The notes beneath the pieces were generated by a model, which did no database searches, was not told the DNA's origin, and saw nothing but the letters and a program-made list of their open reading frames with translations. Of a stretch of DNA of 64,000 nucleotides, positions 1-9,657 are shown one piece after another. The first letter of the stretch is position 1. Every line of letters begins with the position of its first letter. The DNA comes from Shinella sp. PSBB067 (lineage in GTDB: Bacteria; Pseudomonadota; Alphaproteobacteria; Rhizobiales; Rhizobiaceae): the NCBI RefSeq assembly GCF_016839145.1, contig NZ_CP069303.1, positions 2,108,001-2,172,000 of the forward strand, written 5' to 3'. The position numbers and the translations under genes were made by a program.

Positions 1-116
1 GAACCGTCGAGGCAACTTGGAAAGCCGCTGGTAGGCTGCTCCGATGCTTCCCCCCAAACGAATGCCAAAACTATCTCATCAACGCTGGGTACGCTTCAAT
101 GTAAGCGCATCAGACT
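1..116. other. left edge, no gene seen
   Basis: No credible coding frame, RNA gene or terminator is visible in this short stretch before the first gene, which is read toward it on the minus strand. It may belong to the intergenic region of a neighbour outside the window. Confidence 0.4.
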
Positions 117-494
117 CTAGGAATGCGTCACGGTTCCCTGGTGGAACGTCATCCGCCAGCCCGCCGCGGTGCGGGTCCAGATGGAACTGCGCAGAACGTG
201 CCGTGCACGCTCCGCGCCGGTGCTGCGGCTGGTGCGGTAGGTAAGCAGGACCGCATCGTCGCCAAGCTGCGTGAGGGCGTAGTCGAAAGCATGGAGACTG
301 ACATCCGCGGGTTCCTCCTGCGCCATCAGTTCGATGATCTGCGCACGGCGATAGACCGTGCCGGAGCTGCCGAACTCGACGAAATCCTCCGCCAGCAACG
401 CCTTCAGCGCCTGCCGCGACCGGCGGACCTCGGGGCGGTGCAGCCGTTCCTCCAGCGCACGGATTTCCGCCAGAAGCCGGCCTGCCCCGCCCAT
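117..494 (-). CDS. DUF4440 / NTF2-like domain protein
   Basis: 125-residue soluble protein with no signal peptide. The pattern of an N-terminal helix with LLAEIRALEERL, then a central FVEFGSSGTVYRR segment and a C-terminal WRMTFHQGT, fits the SnoaL-like/DUF4440 members of the NTF2 fold, which bind small ligands or act as small enzymes. Its ATG overlaps the stop of the upstream MATE gene by one base (TGATG), so the two are probably translationally coupled. No catalytic residues can be assigned; the substrate is unknown. Confidence 0.75.
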   Translation of the reverse strand: MGGAGRLLAEIRALEERLHRPEVRRSRQALKALLAEDFVEFGSSGTVYRRAQIIELMAQEEPADVSLHAFDYALTQLGDDAVLLTYRTSRSTGAERARHVLRSSIWTRTAAGWRMTFHQGTVTHS

Positions 495-1864
495 CAGGTC
501 CGCTCCCGCACCAGCCGGTAGAAGCGCCAGTTAAGCAGGATGGAGGCGGCGGAGAGGCCGGCGAGGAAGCCGAACCAGACGCCGATGCCACCGAACCCTG
601 CCGGGAAGGCGAAGAACCAGGCGGCGAGGAAGCCGATCGGCCAGTAGGAGACCAGCGCAAGGACCATCGGGATGCGCGTGTCCTTGAGGCCGCGCAGCAG
701 GCCGGCGGCAATGGCCTGCAGGCCATCGACGAGCTGGAAGATGCCGGCGATCACCACGAAGGGTCCGGCGATGGCGAGGACCGCGGCCGAATCCTTGCCC
801 GCCTTGTCGAGGAAGATCGAGGCGAGCTGTGTCGGAACAAGTGCGAAGAGCACGCCGCCGCCGACCGCGATGGCGGCCGCGATGACGAGCACCGCCCATG
901 CCGCCCGCACGACGCCGAGATGATCGCCGCGGCCATGCGCCACGCCGACGCGCACCGTGCCGGCCTGCGCGAGGCCGAGCGGAATCATGAAGGCGACTGA
1001 CGCGAGCTGCAGCGCGATGCCGTGCGCGGCAAGCTCCAGCGTGCCGATATTGCCCATCAGCAGCGAGGCGCCGGTGAAGAGGCTGACTTCCGCCAGCATG
1101 GTGAGGCCGATCGGCAGGCCGAGATGGAAGACCTCGCGCAGCGCGCCCCAGTCCGGCCGCCAGAAGCGGACGAAGAGTTCGTAGCGGCGCATGTCGGCGC
1201 GCGACTGGATATAGGCGGTGATCAGCACGAAGCTCAGCACGTTGACGCCGACGGAGACGATGGCCGCCCCCTCGATGCCCATGGCCGGAAGGCCGAAATG
1301 GCCGAGCACCAGCGCATAGGCGAAGAAGGCGTTCACCGTCAGGATGATGATCGTGACATAGAGCACGATCCCGGCCCGGCCATGCGCGCTGACGAGGCCG
1401 CGCAGCGTCATGAAGAGCAGCGCCGGGCCGATGCCCCATTGCGCGATCTTCAGGTAGCTGCCGGCAAGCGCGGCGACCTCCGGCTTCTGGCCGGCAAACA
1501 GCAGGATGCTCTCGGCATTGTAGAAGAGCGGGATCATCAGCGCCGCATAGAAGAGCGCCACCCACATGCCCATGCGCACGGAACGGCGCACGGAAACCGT
1601 GTCGCCCCGGCCATAGGCCTGCGCCACCATGGGCATGACGGCATTGGCAAAGCCCGAGCCGAGGATGAAGATGGTGAAGAAGAACTGGCTGGACAGCACG
1701 ATCGCCGCAAGATGCGCGGCGCCGAGCCGGCCGAGGATCACCACGTCCGTCGTGTGGATGCCGAGCTGGGCGAGCTGGGCGCCGATCAGCGGCACGCCGA
1801 GCGTCAGGGTCGCCCGGAAATGCCGCCCCCAGCCGTTGTCCTCGCGATGCGTTGCCATGTGCAT
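494..1864 (-). CDS. MATE family efflux transporter
   Basis: About 456 residues with roughly twelve hydrophobic segments, in the usual 440-480 range of the MATE (NorM/DinF) family of cation-coupled multidrug exporters in the inner membrane. The sequence has two similar halves, with typical features such as QLGIHTTDVVILGRLG near the N-terminus and LPIGLTMLAE at the start of the second half. I chose the ATG at 1864 because GTGAG lies about 7 bases before it; the ATG at 1858 and an upstream one at 1897 are alternatives. It is followed by a coupled DUF4440 gene. The substrate cannot be predicted. Confidence 0.88.
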   Translation of the reverse strand: MHMATHREDNGWGRHFRATLTLGVPLIGAQLAQLGIHTTDVVILGRLGAAHLAAIVLSSQFFFTIFILGSGFANAVMPMVAQAYGRGDTVSVRRSVRMGMWVALFYAALMIPLFYNAESILLFAGQKPEVAALAGSYLKIAQWGIGPALLFMTLRGLVSAHGRAGIVLYVTIIILTVNAFFAYALVLGHFGLPAMGIEGAAIVSVGVNVLSFVLITAYIQSRADMRRYELFVRFWRPDWGALREVFHLGLPIGLTMLAEVSLFTGASLLMGNIGTLELAAHGIALQLASVAFMIPLGLAQAGTVRVGVAHGRGDHLGVVRAAWAVLVIAAAIAVGGGVLFALVPTQLASIFLDKAGKDSAAVLAIAGPFVVIAGIFQLVDGLQAIAAGLLRGLKDTRIPMVLALVSYWPIGFLAAWFFAFPAGFGGIGVWFGFLAGLSAASILLNWRFYRLVRERT

Positions 1865-2015
1865 GATAGTTCTCACTTTCGCCTCGCTTCCGATCACAAG
1901 TTCCGGTCGCGATCAATCGAATAGAATTGATAACGTCATCAAAAATGCGCGGAAACGGCGCTCCGGGGCCGTTTCCGGACGAAAATTTCGTCGAAATGTC
2001 ACGTTTGAAAGCGCT

Positions 2016-3269
2016 TCAGGCGCTTTCCGGCGCAAAATTCCCGCTCGGGCCGACACCGGCCCCCTTCAGCTTGACGAGGAAGATCGCGAGGCCCACGAGG
2101 AGGATGAGCGCCGCCACCGCGAACGGCGCGCCGGCAAAGGCGACGGGCGCGGACGGCGCGGTGAAATGGCTGAAGACCTGCGTGAAGATCAGCGGCCCGA
2201 TGATGGTCGTGATCGAGGAAACGCTGGTCAGCGCCCCTTGCAGCTCGCCCTGCGCCGAGGCCGGCACGCGGGCGGAGGCGATGGAGCGCAGCGGCGGATC
2301 GGCCAGCGCCTCCAGCGCCGTCAGCGCGATGACGGCATAGATCATCCAGCCCTGCCAGGCCGCGGCATAGCCGGAAAGCCCGACGACCGAGAAGACGAGG
2401 CCGAGGACGGCCGTGCGGTATTCGCCGAGCCTCGGCACGATGCGCGGCAGGACGAAGCCCATGACGACCGCCCCGCCGATGCCGAAGATGCCGAGCGACA
2501 GGCCGATCTGCCCCTCGCTCCAGCCGTAGCGATAGGCGCCGACGAAGGACCAGACCGCCGGATAGACGGCATGCGCCAGCCCATAACAGAGGAAGACGAC
2601 GCCGACCCACAGCACGCCGGGATAATTGCGCATCTGCATGAGCGCGCCGAGCGGATTGGCGCGGACAAGCTCGAAGGGGCGTCGATTGTGTGCCGCAAGG
2701 CTCTCCGGCAGCAGGATCCACGCGCCGACGAAATTGAGGAAGGCGAGCGCGGCCGCGCCGTAGAAGGGAATGCGCGGCCCGAACTCGCCGAGAAGCCCGC
2801 CGACGACAGGCCCGATGACGAAGCCGGTGCCGAAGGCGATGCCCATCAGCCCGAAATTCTTCGAGCGCGTCTCGTCGTTCGACACGTCCGCGATATAGGC
2901 GGCGGCCGTGCTGAAGCTCGCGCCGCTGATGCCCGCCAGCACCCGCCCGACGAAGAGCATCCAGTAGCTTACCGCCATCGCGCAGATGAGGTTGTCGATG
3001 GCGAAGGTGAGGATGCAGGCCAAAAGCACCGGCCGCCGGCCGAAGCGATCCGAAAGATTGCCGATGAGCGGCGCGAACAGGAACTGCATGCCGGCATAGA
3101 CGAGCAGCAGCCAGCCGCCGTCGATGGCCGCCTGGCTGATGTCGTCGCCCGTCAGCTCGCGCAGATAGGTCGGCAGGACCGGCATGATGATGGCGATGCC
3201 GATCACGTCGAGGAACATGATCATGAAGACGAGAAAGAGCCCGCGCCGGGTGGACCTGGCATCGATCAT
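2016..3269 (-). CDS. MFS transporter, Tet-type (DHA1)
   Basis: 417 residues with twelve predicted membrane spans. The start resembles TetA-type drug:H+ antiporters: a first helix with [19 protein letters not shown] and the MFS motif A loop [12 protein letters not shown] between helices 2 and 3. The length is typical for the family. GAGGT precedes the ATG by about 8 bases. Nothing next to it looks like a TetR repressor, so it is more likely a housekeeping exporter of this subfamily than an acquired resistance gene. The substrate is unknown. Confidence 0.85.
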   Translation of the reverse strand: MIDARSTRRGLFLVFMIMFLDVIGIAIIMPVLPTYLRELTGDDISQAAIDGGWLLLVYAGMQFLFAPLIGNLSDRFGRRPVLLACILTFAIDNLICAMAVSYWMLFVGRVLAGISGASFSTAAAYIADVSNDETRSKNFGLMGIAFGTGFVIGPVVGGLLGEFGPRIPFYGAAALAFLNFVGAWILLPESLAAHNRRPFELVRANPLGALMQMRNYPGVLWVGVVFLCYGLAHAVYPAVWSFVGAYRYGWSEGQIGLSLGIFGIGGAVVMGFVLPRIVPRLGEYRTAVLGLVFSVVGLSGYAAAWQGWMIYAVIALTALEALADPPLRSIASARVPASAQGELQGALTSVSSITTIIGPLIFTQVFSHFTAPSAPVAFAGAPFAVAALILLVGLAIFLVKLKGAGVGPSGNFAPESA

Positions 3270-3412
3270 GGATTTGACCTCGAAAGAATGAACGGCGCCC
3301 GCAGGGGGCGAAAATGTCAGGCGGCGAGTTCTATTTCACTTTTCCCAGCGAAACAATCCGTGAACATCTCAAAAGTTTTGATGGTTCCGATACGATTTCC
3401 TGATGCCGGGCC

Positions 3413-4315
3413 TCAATCGGGCCAGGGATTGGCCTTGACGAAATCCACGAAGGCACGCAGCGGCGCAGGCATCAGCGTGCGGCTCGGATAGTAGAGGAAG
3501 GGGCCGGAAAACGTCTGGATCCAGTCCGCCATGACAACCTGCAGCGCACCCGAGGCGAGGTTCGGCGCAAGGAACTCCTCGAAGGTGCACAGGATGCCGA
3601 GGCCGGCCGCGGCGGCATGCTGCTCCACCTCGCTCGACTCGGAGACGAGGCAGGCCGGCGGCATGATGGAGATGCGCTCCTCGCCGCGCTCGAACACCCA
3701 GGGCAGCACCCGGCCGCTGGCGAAGCGGTGGAGGATGCAGCGATGCTGCATCAGGTCACGCGGATGCTCGGGAACGCCATGCTCGGCAATGTAGGAGGGC
3801 GCGGCGGCGACGACATAGCGCTGGCGGCGCGGCCCGATCGGCACGGCGATCATGTCCTGGTGCAGCGCCTCCTCGTAGCGGATGCCGGCGTCGAAGCCTT
3901 CGGCCAGCACGTCCACGAGGGCGTCGTTCGAGGCCACCTCCAGCGTGATGCCCGGATAGGCCTTGAGGAAGGCCGTGGCGATCGGCGGCAGCACGAAGCG
4001 GGCGACGATGCCCGGCACGTTGAGCCGCAGCCGGCCGACGGGACTGTCGCGCAGGCTGTTGACGCCGTCGATCGCCGCCTCGACCTCCCCGAGCGCCGGG
4101 GCGAGCCGCTCCAGAAGCCGCTCGCCGGCATCCGTCAGCGTCACGCTGCGGGTCGTGCGGTTGAAGAGGCGCAGGTTCAGCCGCGCCTCCAGCCGGCGCA
4201 TCGCCTCGGAGAGGGCGGAGGCGGAAACGCCGCGCAGCTTGGCGGCCGCGCGAAAGCTCTGCACCCGCGCTATGGCCACGAAGGCATCGAGATCGGCAAG
4301 GGGAATCTGGCTCAT
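3413..4315 (-). CDS. LysR family regulator
   Basis: 300 residues, standard LysR length. The N-terminal winged helix (about residues 5-65) contains the [19 protein letters not shown] recognition helix region; the rest is the periplasmic-binding-like effector domain. It is divergent from an aldo/keto reductase gene that starts 104 bases away, the classic arrangement of a LysR regulator and its target. Two copies of ATCGCACA, 31 bases apart, lie in the shared interval. Likely controls the reductase and itself; the inducer is unknown. Confidence 0.88.
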   Translation of the reverse strand: MSQIPLADLDAFVAIARVQSFRAAAKLRGVSASALSEAMRRLEARLNLRLFNRTTRSVTLTDAGERLLERLAPALGEVEAAIDGVNSLRDSPVGRLRLNVPGIVARFVLPPIATAFLKAYPGITLEVASNDALVDVLAEGFDAGIRYEEALHQDMIAVPIGPRRQRYVVAAAPSYIAEHGVPEHPRDLMQHRCILHRFASGRVLPWVFERGEERISIMPPACLVSESSEVEQHAAAAGLGILCTFEEFLAPNLASGALQVVMADWIQTFSGPFLYYPSRTLMPAPLRAFVDFVKANPWPD

Positions 4316-4325
4316 TGTTCGGAAA

Positions 4326-4364
4326 ATCGCACATGCTGTTCGAGGAAGGCCGGATTATCGCACA
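4326..4364. promoter_or_regulatory. candidate LysR operator, direct repeats
   Basis: ATCGCACA occurs at 4326-4333 and again at 4357-4364, 31 bases apart (about three helical turns), between divergent LysR and aldo/keto reductase genes. The second copy is also part of a CGCAC-N8-GTGCG inverted repeat. This placement suits LysR binding; it is a pattern call only. Confidence 0.35.
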
Positions 4365-4418
4365 AAGACCGGTGCGGTAAAAGACGGTCGAACCGAAGGC
4401 AGACCACAGGAGAAGACC

Positions 4419-5417
4419 ATGAAGACCGTAAACCTCGGCAAGACCGGCCCCCGCGTTTCCACCATCGGGCTCGGCTGCATGGGCATGTCCGGCATGTACG
4501 GCCCGGCCGACCGGGCGGAGAGCATCGCCACCATCCATGCCGCGCTCGACGCCGGCATAAACCTTCTCGACACCGGCGACTTCTACGGCATGGGCCACAA
4601 CGAGATGCTCATCGCCGAGGCGCTGAAGGAGCGCCGCCGCGAGGACGTGGTGATCAGCGTGAAGTTCGGCGCCCTGCGCGGCCCCGACGGCGTCTGGGCC
4701 GGCTACGATTCGCGCCCGGCGGCGATCCGCAACTTCCTCGCCTATTCGCTGCAGCGGCTCGGCACCGACCATATCGACATCTACCGCCCGGCCCGCCTCG
4801 ATCCCGCGGTGCCGATCGAGGAAACGGTCGGCGCGCTCGCCGATCTGGTAAAGGCCGGCTACATACGCCATATCGGCCTGTCTGAGGTGGGGTCGGAGAC
4901 GATCCGCCGCGCCGCCGCCGTGCACCCGATCGCCGACCTCCAGATCGAATATTCGCTGATCTCCCGCGGCATCGAGGACGACATCCTGCCGACCTGCCGC
5001 GAACTCGGCATCCCGCTCACGGCCTATGGCGTGCTGTCGCGCGGCCTCATCAGCGGCCACTGGCAGAAGGGTACTGTCGCGGGCGGCGACTTCCGCGCCG
5101 CAAGCCCGCGCTTCCAGGACGGCAATGTCGACCGCAACCTGGCGCTCGTCGAGGCGCTGCGCCGCGTGGCGGAGGAAAAGGGCGCGAGCGTCGCGCAGCT
5201 CGCCATCGCCTGGGTGGCGGCGCAGGGCGAGGACATCGTCCCGCTCATCGGCGCCCGCCGCCGCGACAGGCTCGCCGAGGCGCTGGGCGCACAGCAGGTC
5301 ACGCTTGACGAAGCCGATCTCGCCGCCATCGAGGCCGCCATGCCGAAAGGCGCGGCCGCGGGCGAACGCTACCCGGCCGCCCAGCTCGCCCATATGGACA
5401 GCGAAAAGCATGCCTGA
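4419..5417 (+). CDS. aldo/keto reductase, His-less tetrad
   Basis: 332-residue cytoplasmic NADPH-dependent reductase of the AKR superfamily (AKR11/13-like). The N-terminus has [11 protein letters not shown] and LLDTGDFYG, supplying the catalytic Asp and Tyr, and VISVKFG supplies the Lys. The fourth tetrad residue, normally His in a YQHRVDP-like motif, is Ala here (IYRPARLDP). ATG chosen because CAGGAGA lies 6 bases upstream and the product then begins [14 protein letters not shown] as in the family. It is divergent from the LysR gene. The substrate is unknown and the altered tetrad makes normal carbonyl reduction uncertain. Confidence 0.88.
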   Translation: MKTVNLGKTGPRVSTIGLGCMGMSGMYGPADRAESIATIHAALDAGINLLDTGDFYGMGHNEMLIAEALKERRREDVVISVKFGALRGPDGVWAGYDSRPAAIRNFLAYSLQRLGTDHIDIYRPARLDPAVPIEETVGALADLVKAGYIRHIGLSEVGSETIRRAAAVHPIADLQIEYSLISRGIEDDILPTCRELGIPLTAYGVLSRGLISGHWQKGTVAGGDFRAASPRFQDGNVDRNLALVEALRRVAEEKGASVAQLAIAWVAAQGEDIVPLIGARRRDRLAEALGAQQVTLDEADLAAIEAAMPKGAAAGERYPAAQLAHMDSEKHA

Positions 5418-5424
5418 TCATGCG

Positions 5425-5458
5425 AAAGCCCTCCGGCCTCAGCGGCCGGAGGGCTTTT
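5425..5458. terminator. bidirectional intrinsic terminator
   Basis: A perfect 14-bp stem (5425-5438 with 5444-5457) and a 5-base loop, flanked by A and T runs, lies between the convergent aldo/keto reductase and zinc metallopeptidase genes, so it can serve both. Confidence 0.85.
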
Positions 5459-5476
5459 CAGAGAAGTCGAGTGGTG

Positions 5477-6409
5477 TCAGGGATCGCCTTGGAAGGTGTT
5501 GCAGGCATCCAGGCGGCCGCTGTCGAAACCGCGCTTGAACCAGCGGCGGCGCTGCTCGGAGGTGCCGTGGTTGAAGCTTTCCGGCACGACATAGCCCTGC
5601 ATGCGCTTCTGCAGCGTATCGTCGCCGATCTGGGTGGCGGCGTTCAGCGCCTCTTCGAGGTCGCCGCTTTCCAAGAGGCCCTTCTGCTGCGTGTACTTGC
5701 CCCAGATGCCGGCATAGCAATCGGCCTGCAGCTCGACGCGCACGGACATCTGGTTCGCCTCCGCCTCGCTCATGCGCTGGCGCTGCTGGTTGAAGCGCGG
5801 CAGGATGCCGGTGAGGTTCTGGACATGGTGGCCCACCTCATGCGCGACGACATAGGCCTGGGCGAAGTCGCCGGCCGCGTCGAACTTGTTGGCGAGCTCG
5901 TCGAAGAAGCTCATGTCGAGATAGACCTTGCGGTCGCCCGGGCAATAGAACGGCCCGGACGCCGCCGAGGCGAAGCCGCAGGCGGATTTGACGGAGCCGG
6001 AGAAGAGCACCATCTTGGGCTCCTCGTATGTCTCGCCGGCTGCCTTGAAGATGCCGTTCCAGGTGTCTTCGGTCTCGGCGAGCACCGTCGCCATGAATTC
6101 CTTGGTCTCTTCCTCCTGCGGCGAGGAACGGCGGCTGGCGCTCTCCGTCTGCTCGAAGCCCGGCATGCTGACCTGCCCGCCATTGCCTATGACCTGCAGG
6201 AGGTCGATGCCCATCGCCTTGAAGATGAAATAGATGACGACGAGGAAGATGATGGTGCCGATGCTCATGCCGCCGCCGGCCCGGCCGCCGCCACCCATCG
6301 GAATGCGGAACCCGCCGCCCCGGCCGAAGGGATTGCTGCCTCCCATCGAGGGACCGGCTCCGCGCTGGTCCTCGATATTGCCCGACTGGCGACGACCTTT
6401 CCATTCCAT
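5477..6409 (-). CDS. neutral zinc metallopeptidase (YpfJ family)
   Basis: 310 residues. An N-terminal MEWKGRRQS motif typical of the family is followed by a Gly-rich linker, one membrane span (about residues 49-67) and a large extracytoplasmic domain with the zinc-binding HEVGH motif near residue 190. The start at 6409 was chosen because family members begin at this Met and AGGGA sits upstream; a longer frame to 6448 is open. Members are predicted membrane-anchored peptidases of unknown substrate. It ends at a terminator shared with the convergent aldo/keto reductase. Confidence 0.88.
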   Translation of the reverse strand: MEWKGRRQSGNIEDQRGAGPSMGGSNPFGRGGGFRIPMGGGGRAGGGMSIGTIIFLVVIYFIFKAMGIDLLQVIGNGGQVSMPGFEQTESASRRSSPQEEETKEFMATVLAETEDTWNGIFKAAGETYEEPKMVLFSGSVKSACGFASAASGPFYCPGDRKVYLDMSFFDELANKFDAAGDFAQAYVVAHEVGHHVQNLTGILPRFNQQRQRMSEAEANQMSVRVELQADCYAGIWGKYTQQKGLLESGDLEEALNAATQIGDDTLQKRMQGYVVPESFNHGTSEQRRRWFKRGFDSGRLDACNTFQGDP

Positions 6410-6519
6410 GGCGTATTTCCCTGCATTGAATTGCCGACGAACGTTCATCGCATGAATTCGTTCCTCAGCAACGACTTATAGGACCTGCCGGGGCGCCTTG
6501 CAAAACGAAAAGCGGCCCC

Positions 6520-7029
6520 TCAGCGCCGCCGGAGAGGGCTGCCCCAGCCGGCTTCGCGCACCGCAAGCGCCCCCGCCGCGACGAGCAGGAAACTGACGGC
6601 GGCGGCGGCAAGCCCGCTTGCAAGGCCAGACGTCCCATCGAAGATCATCGCCCCCATCACCCGGTGCGGAACGAGGGTGAAGAGACCCGCGACGACGATG
6701 CCGCCGAAATACATGCCGGCGACCTGGGCGCGGTGCGCGCGGATATTGCCGCGCCGCGCCGCCGTCACGGCCGGCACGGCGGCGAGGATGACATAGAGCG
6801 AGAGGAGATGGATCGGGCTGAAGCCGTGGAATGTGTTGATTCCATGGATGAAGAAGGTCGAGAAACTCGTCGCAACCATCAGGAAAAGCCAGATTTTTCC
6901 GAGCAGCCGATGGGCCGGCGTGCCCTTCGGGCGGGCGAGGAGGACGGCGCCGAGCACGGCGGCCGGCAGCACGGTCGCGACGTGGAACTGGACGGCGAAG
7001 GATGCATTGGCAAGCGGCTCGAAGGTCAT
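6520..7029 (-). CDS. DUF2306 membrane protein
   Basis: 169 residues, almost all hydrophobic, with four to five predicted spans and a conserved-looking HRLLGKIWLFLM segment followed by FSTFFIHGIN, as in DUF2306 proteins. Function is unknown in the family. It is divergently arranged with a membrane-bound LytTR regulator, 43 bases between the two starts, which suggests that regulator controls it. Confidence 0.8.
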   Translation of the reverse strand: MTFEPLANASFAVQFHVATVLPAAVLGAVLLARPKGTPAHRLLGKIWLFLMVATSFSTFFIHGINTFHGFSPIHLLSLYVILAAVPAVTAARRGNIRAHRAQVAGMYFGGIVVAGLFTLVPHRVMGAMIFDGTSGLASGLAAAAVSFLLVAAGALAVREAGWGSPLRRR

Positions 7030-7072
7030 GGCGGGCTCCGGGGACGGTTGAATTCGGCCCCGTCTTCCGCCA

Positions 7073-7912
7073 ATGATCGGGCCGCTTCAAACGCTTTGGC
7101 CCGAACGGACGGAAAACTTCGTGGAACGCCCCTTGCTGCAATCCGCGCTTCGTGAACTGCAGGTCTTCCTGCGCGCGCCGCGGTTCTGGGCGACCTTCGG
7201 CGCGGTGGTGCTGATCTTCTGGGTGACGGGTCCCTACGGCACCGCGGAGCGGCTGGCCGCCATCCCCCGCCTCGGCTTCTGGCTCGTGCTGCACGCCGTC
7301 GCCTGGGCCATCGCCGTCACCGCCATCGTACTCGTCAACACGCTGCTGCGGGACCGTATCCCGGGCCTTGGCCGCCGCATGGCGCTCGGCACGCTGGTCG
7401 CCGGCGTGCCGGTCGGGCTTGCGACGAATGCGATCAGCCTTGCGACCTTCGGCGGCACGCCGACGGTCTTGGACCTTGCCGCAAGCATCGCGACCGGCCT
7501 CCTCCTCTCCGCCCTCTTCTGCGCCCTCACCTACCTGACGATGAGCAGCCGGCAGGCCGAGGCGCTCTCCTCCGTCCCTGCGCCGAGCGAGGAGGAGCGG
7601 GCAGACGTGCCGCTGCTGCGCCGCCTCAGGCCGGAGAACCGCGGCCCGATCCTGCACATGACCGTCGCCGACCACTATACCGAGGTGACGACCAGCCGCG
7701 GGCGGGAATTGATCCTGCTGCGCTTTTCCGATGCCGTGGAGGAAGCCGGCGGCACGCAGGGCTTGCAGGTGCACCGCTCGCATTTCGTTGCCGATGCGCA
7801 TGTCGAAAGGCTGCTGCGCTCCGAAGGCAAGCTGGCGATCCTCCTGAAGGACGGCAGCGAGATTCCGGTGAGCCGCAGCCGGACGGAAGCGGTGCGCACC
7901 CGCTGGGGCTGA
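7073..7912 (+). CDS. membrane-anchored LytTR regulator
   Basis: 279 residues: about four hydrophobic spans in residues 25-165, then a cytoplasmic C-terminal LytTR DNA-binding domain (about 188-279) with ILHMTVADHYTEV and a LQVHRSHFV core typical of the fold. Unlike LytR/AgrA regulators there is no receiver domain, so it may sense a membrane signal directly. No good ribosome site precedes the ATG at 7073; a GTG at 7121 is a possible alternative. The head-to-head DUF2306 gene is the obvious candidate target. Confidence 0.85.
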   Translation: MIGPLQTLWPERTENFVERPLLQSALRELQVFLRAPRFWATFGAVVLIFWVTGPYGTAERLAAIPRLGFWLVLHAVAWAIAVTAIVLVNTLLRDRIPGLGRRMALGTLVAGVPVGLATNAISLATFGGTPTVLDLAASIATGLLLSALFCALTYLTMSSRQAEALSSVPAPSEEERADVPLLRRLRPENRGPILHMTVADHYTEVTTSRGRELILLRFSDAVEEAGGTQGLQVHRSHFVADAHVERLLRSEGKLAILLKDGSEIPVSRSRTEAVRTRWG

Positions 7913-7993
7913 ATTTTTTCCGGCGCCTGTCGGCTCGCCGTCTCGCCGTTCGTCTCTAGGTATCCGTCAATCAACCGTGCCGGGAGAAGGCCC

Positions 7994-8653
7994 ATGCGAA
8001 AGATCATTGTCGGCGCATTCACCAGCCTCGACGGCGTCATGCAGGCGCCGGGCGGGCCGGACGAGGATCCCGTCGGCGGCTTCCGGTTCGGCGGCTGGGC
8101 GGCCGCTGCCTTCGATGAGAAGATGGGTGCATTCATCGGCGAACTGTTCGCGAAACCCTTCGATCTCCTGCTCGGCCGCAAGACCTACGACATCTTCGCC
8201 GCCCATTGGCCCTATGTGGAGAAGAACGACCCGATCGGCCCGCTCTTCGACCGCATCGACAAATATGTCGCGACCCGAAACCCGGACTTCAAACCGACAT
8301 GGCAGAACAGCCATGTGCTCGGCCCGGACGCGATCGCGGCCGTGCGCGAGCTGAAAAGCGGCGACGGGCCGGACCTCCTGACGCAGGGCTCCACCGAATT
8401 CCTGAAAGCGCTGTTCGACAACGACCTCGTCGACGAGATCCACGTCTCCGTCTTCCCGGTCATCCTCGGCAAGGGCAAGCGGCTCTTCGGCGACGCCTCC
8501 TTCCCGCGCGCCCTGACGCTGATCGATTCGCGCACCAGCGACACCGGCATCGTCATGAGCCGCTACGCCCGCGCCGGCGATATCGCCATCGGTTCCTTCG
8601 AATTCGAGACGCCGACCGACGCCGAACTGGAGCGCCGCCGCAACCTCACCTGA
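7994..8653 (+). CDS. dihydrofolate reductase family protein (RibD C-terminal)
   Basis: 219 residues beginning MRKIIVGAFTSLDGVMQAPGG, the hallmark of the RibD C-terminal/DHFR-like reductases. A central LLGRKTYDIF stretch and a late FPVILGKGKRLF complete the nucleotide-binding fold. The true substrate of these stand-alone proteins is generally unknown; they are not assumed to reduce dihydrofolate. The ATG has GGGAGAAGG upstream. It is convergent with the next LysR gene, 6 bases between their ends. Confidence 0.88.
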   Translation: MRKIIVGAFTSLDGVMQAPGGPDEDPVGGFRFGGWAAAAFDEKMGAFIGELFAKPFDLLLGRKTYDIFAAHWPYVEKNDPIGPLFDRIDKYVATRNPDFKPTWQNSHVLGPDAIAAVRELKSGDGPDLLTQGSTEFLKALFDNDLVDEIHVSVFPVILGKGKRLFGDASFPRALTLIDSRTSDTGIVMSRYARAGDIAIGSFEFETPTDAELERRRNLT

Positions 8654-8659
8654 TGGGAT

Positions 8660-9547
8660 TCACTCCAGCCCCTCCTCCGCCACCGTCTCCGCCAGCCACG
8701 CGGCGAAGGCGGACATGGCGGGGGTGAGGCTGCGCGATTGCAGGCGGGTCAGCCAGTAGCTGCCGAGCGCGACGCTGGTGCGGAAGGGCTGGACGACCGC
8801 CCCGGCGGCCAGGAGCCGCGAGAACATCAGCGGCGGCGCGAGGCCAACGCCCGCGCCCTGCAAAACCGCCTCCATCATGGCGAGCGAGGTGTCGAAGACG
8901 ATGGCGTTCTGCGGCGGCGGCGTGCGCGGCAGCCCGGCGGCCTCGAACCAGCGCGTCCACTCGTCGCGCCGGTAGGAGCGCAGCAGCGTCAGACCGAGAA
9001 GGTCGGCCGGTTCCTTGAGGTCGCGGGCGACGGCGGGAATGGCGAGCACGGACAGCGGCGCATCGAAGAGACGCACGGCATCCGTCCCATGCCATGCGCC
9101 GGCCCCGAAGCGGATGGCGAAGTCGAGTCCCTCCGCGGCAAGGTCCACCCGATTGTTGTTGGTCGAAAGTCGCACCTCGACGAAGGGATGGCGCTCGCGG
9201 AAGCCGGCAAGGCGCGGCAGCAGCCAGCCGACAGCGAAGGTGCCGACCGCGCCCACTGTCAGGATTTCCCGCACATGCCCGCCGCGAAAACGCTCCACCG
9301 CATCCGCCATGCGGTCGAAACTGTCGCGCAGCACCGGCAGGAGGCTTTCCCCCTCCGCCGTGATCATCAGCCCGCGCGGCAGGCGCTTGAACAGCACGAC
9401 GCCCATCTGTTCCTCCAGGCTCTTCACCTGATGGCTGACGGCCGCCTGCGTGACATTCAGCTCGATGGCCGCCCGCGTGAAGGAAAGATGGCGGGCGGAG
9501 GCCTCGAAAGCGCGGAAGGCGTTCAGCGGCAGATAAGGCCGAACCAT
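8660..9547 (-). CDS. LysR regulator (GcvA/AmpR type)
   Basis: 295 residues. The N-terminus reads PLNAFRAFEASARHLSFTRA with the recognition helix VTQAAVSHQVKSLE, typical of the GcvA/AmpR branch that often controls adjacent beta-lactamase genes. It is divergent from a class D beta-lactamase gene, 110 bases between start codons. Likely role: control of that gene. I could not find a convincing AmpR-like box in the interval, so the regulatory link rests on arrangement and family. Confidence 0.88.
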   Translation of the reverse strand: MVRPYLPLNAFRAFEASARHLSFTRAAIELNVTQAAVSHQVKSLEEQMGVVLFKRLPRGLMITAEGESLLPVLRDSFDRMADAVERFRGGHVREILTVGAVGTFAVGWLLPRLAGFRERHPFVEVRLSTNNNRVDLAAEGLDFAIRFGAGAWHGTDAVRLFDAPLSVLAIPAVARDLKEPADLLGLTLLRSYRRDEWTRWFEAAGLPRTPPPQNAIVFDTSLAMMEAVLQGAGVGLAPPLMFSRLLAAGAVVQPFRTSVALGSYWLTRLQSRSLTPAMSAFAAWLAETVAEEGLE

Positions 9548-9657
9548 GGCAATGCCCCAATTTTCCTAATGGCTGAGACCAGTATTCATCTTTTGTCAGG
9601 CCATGAAAGCATTGCTACCCATGATGCACAAGTCATTCGGAAATAGAGGAAAACGTG

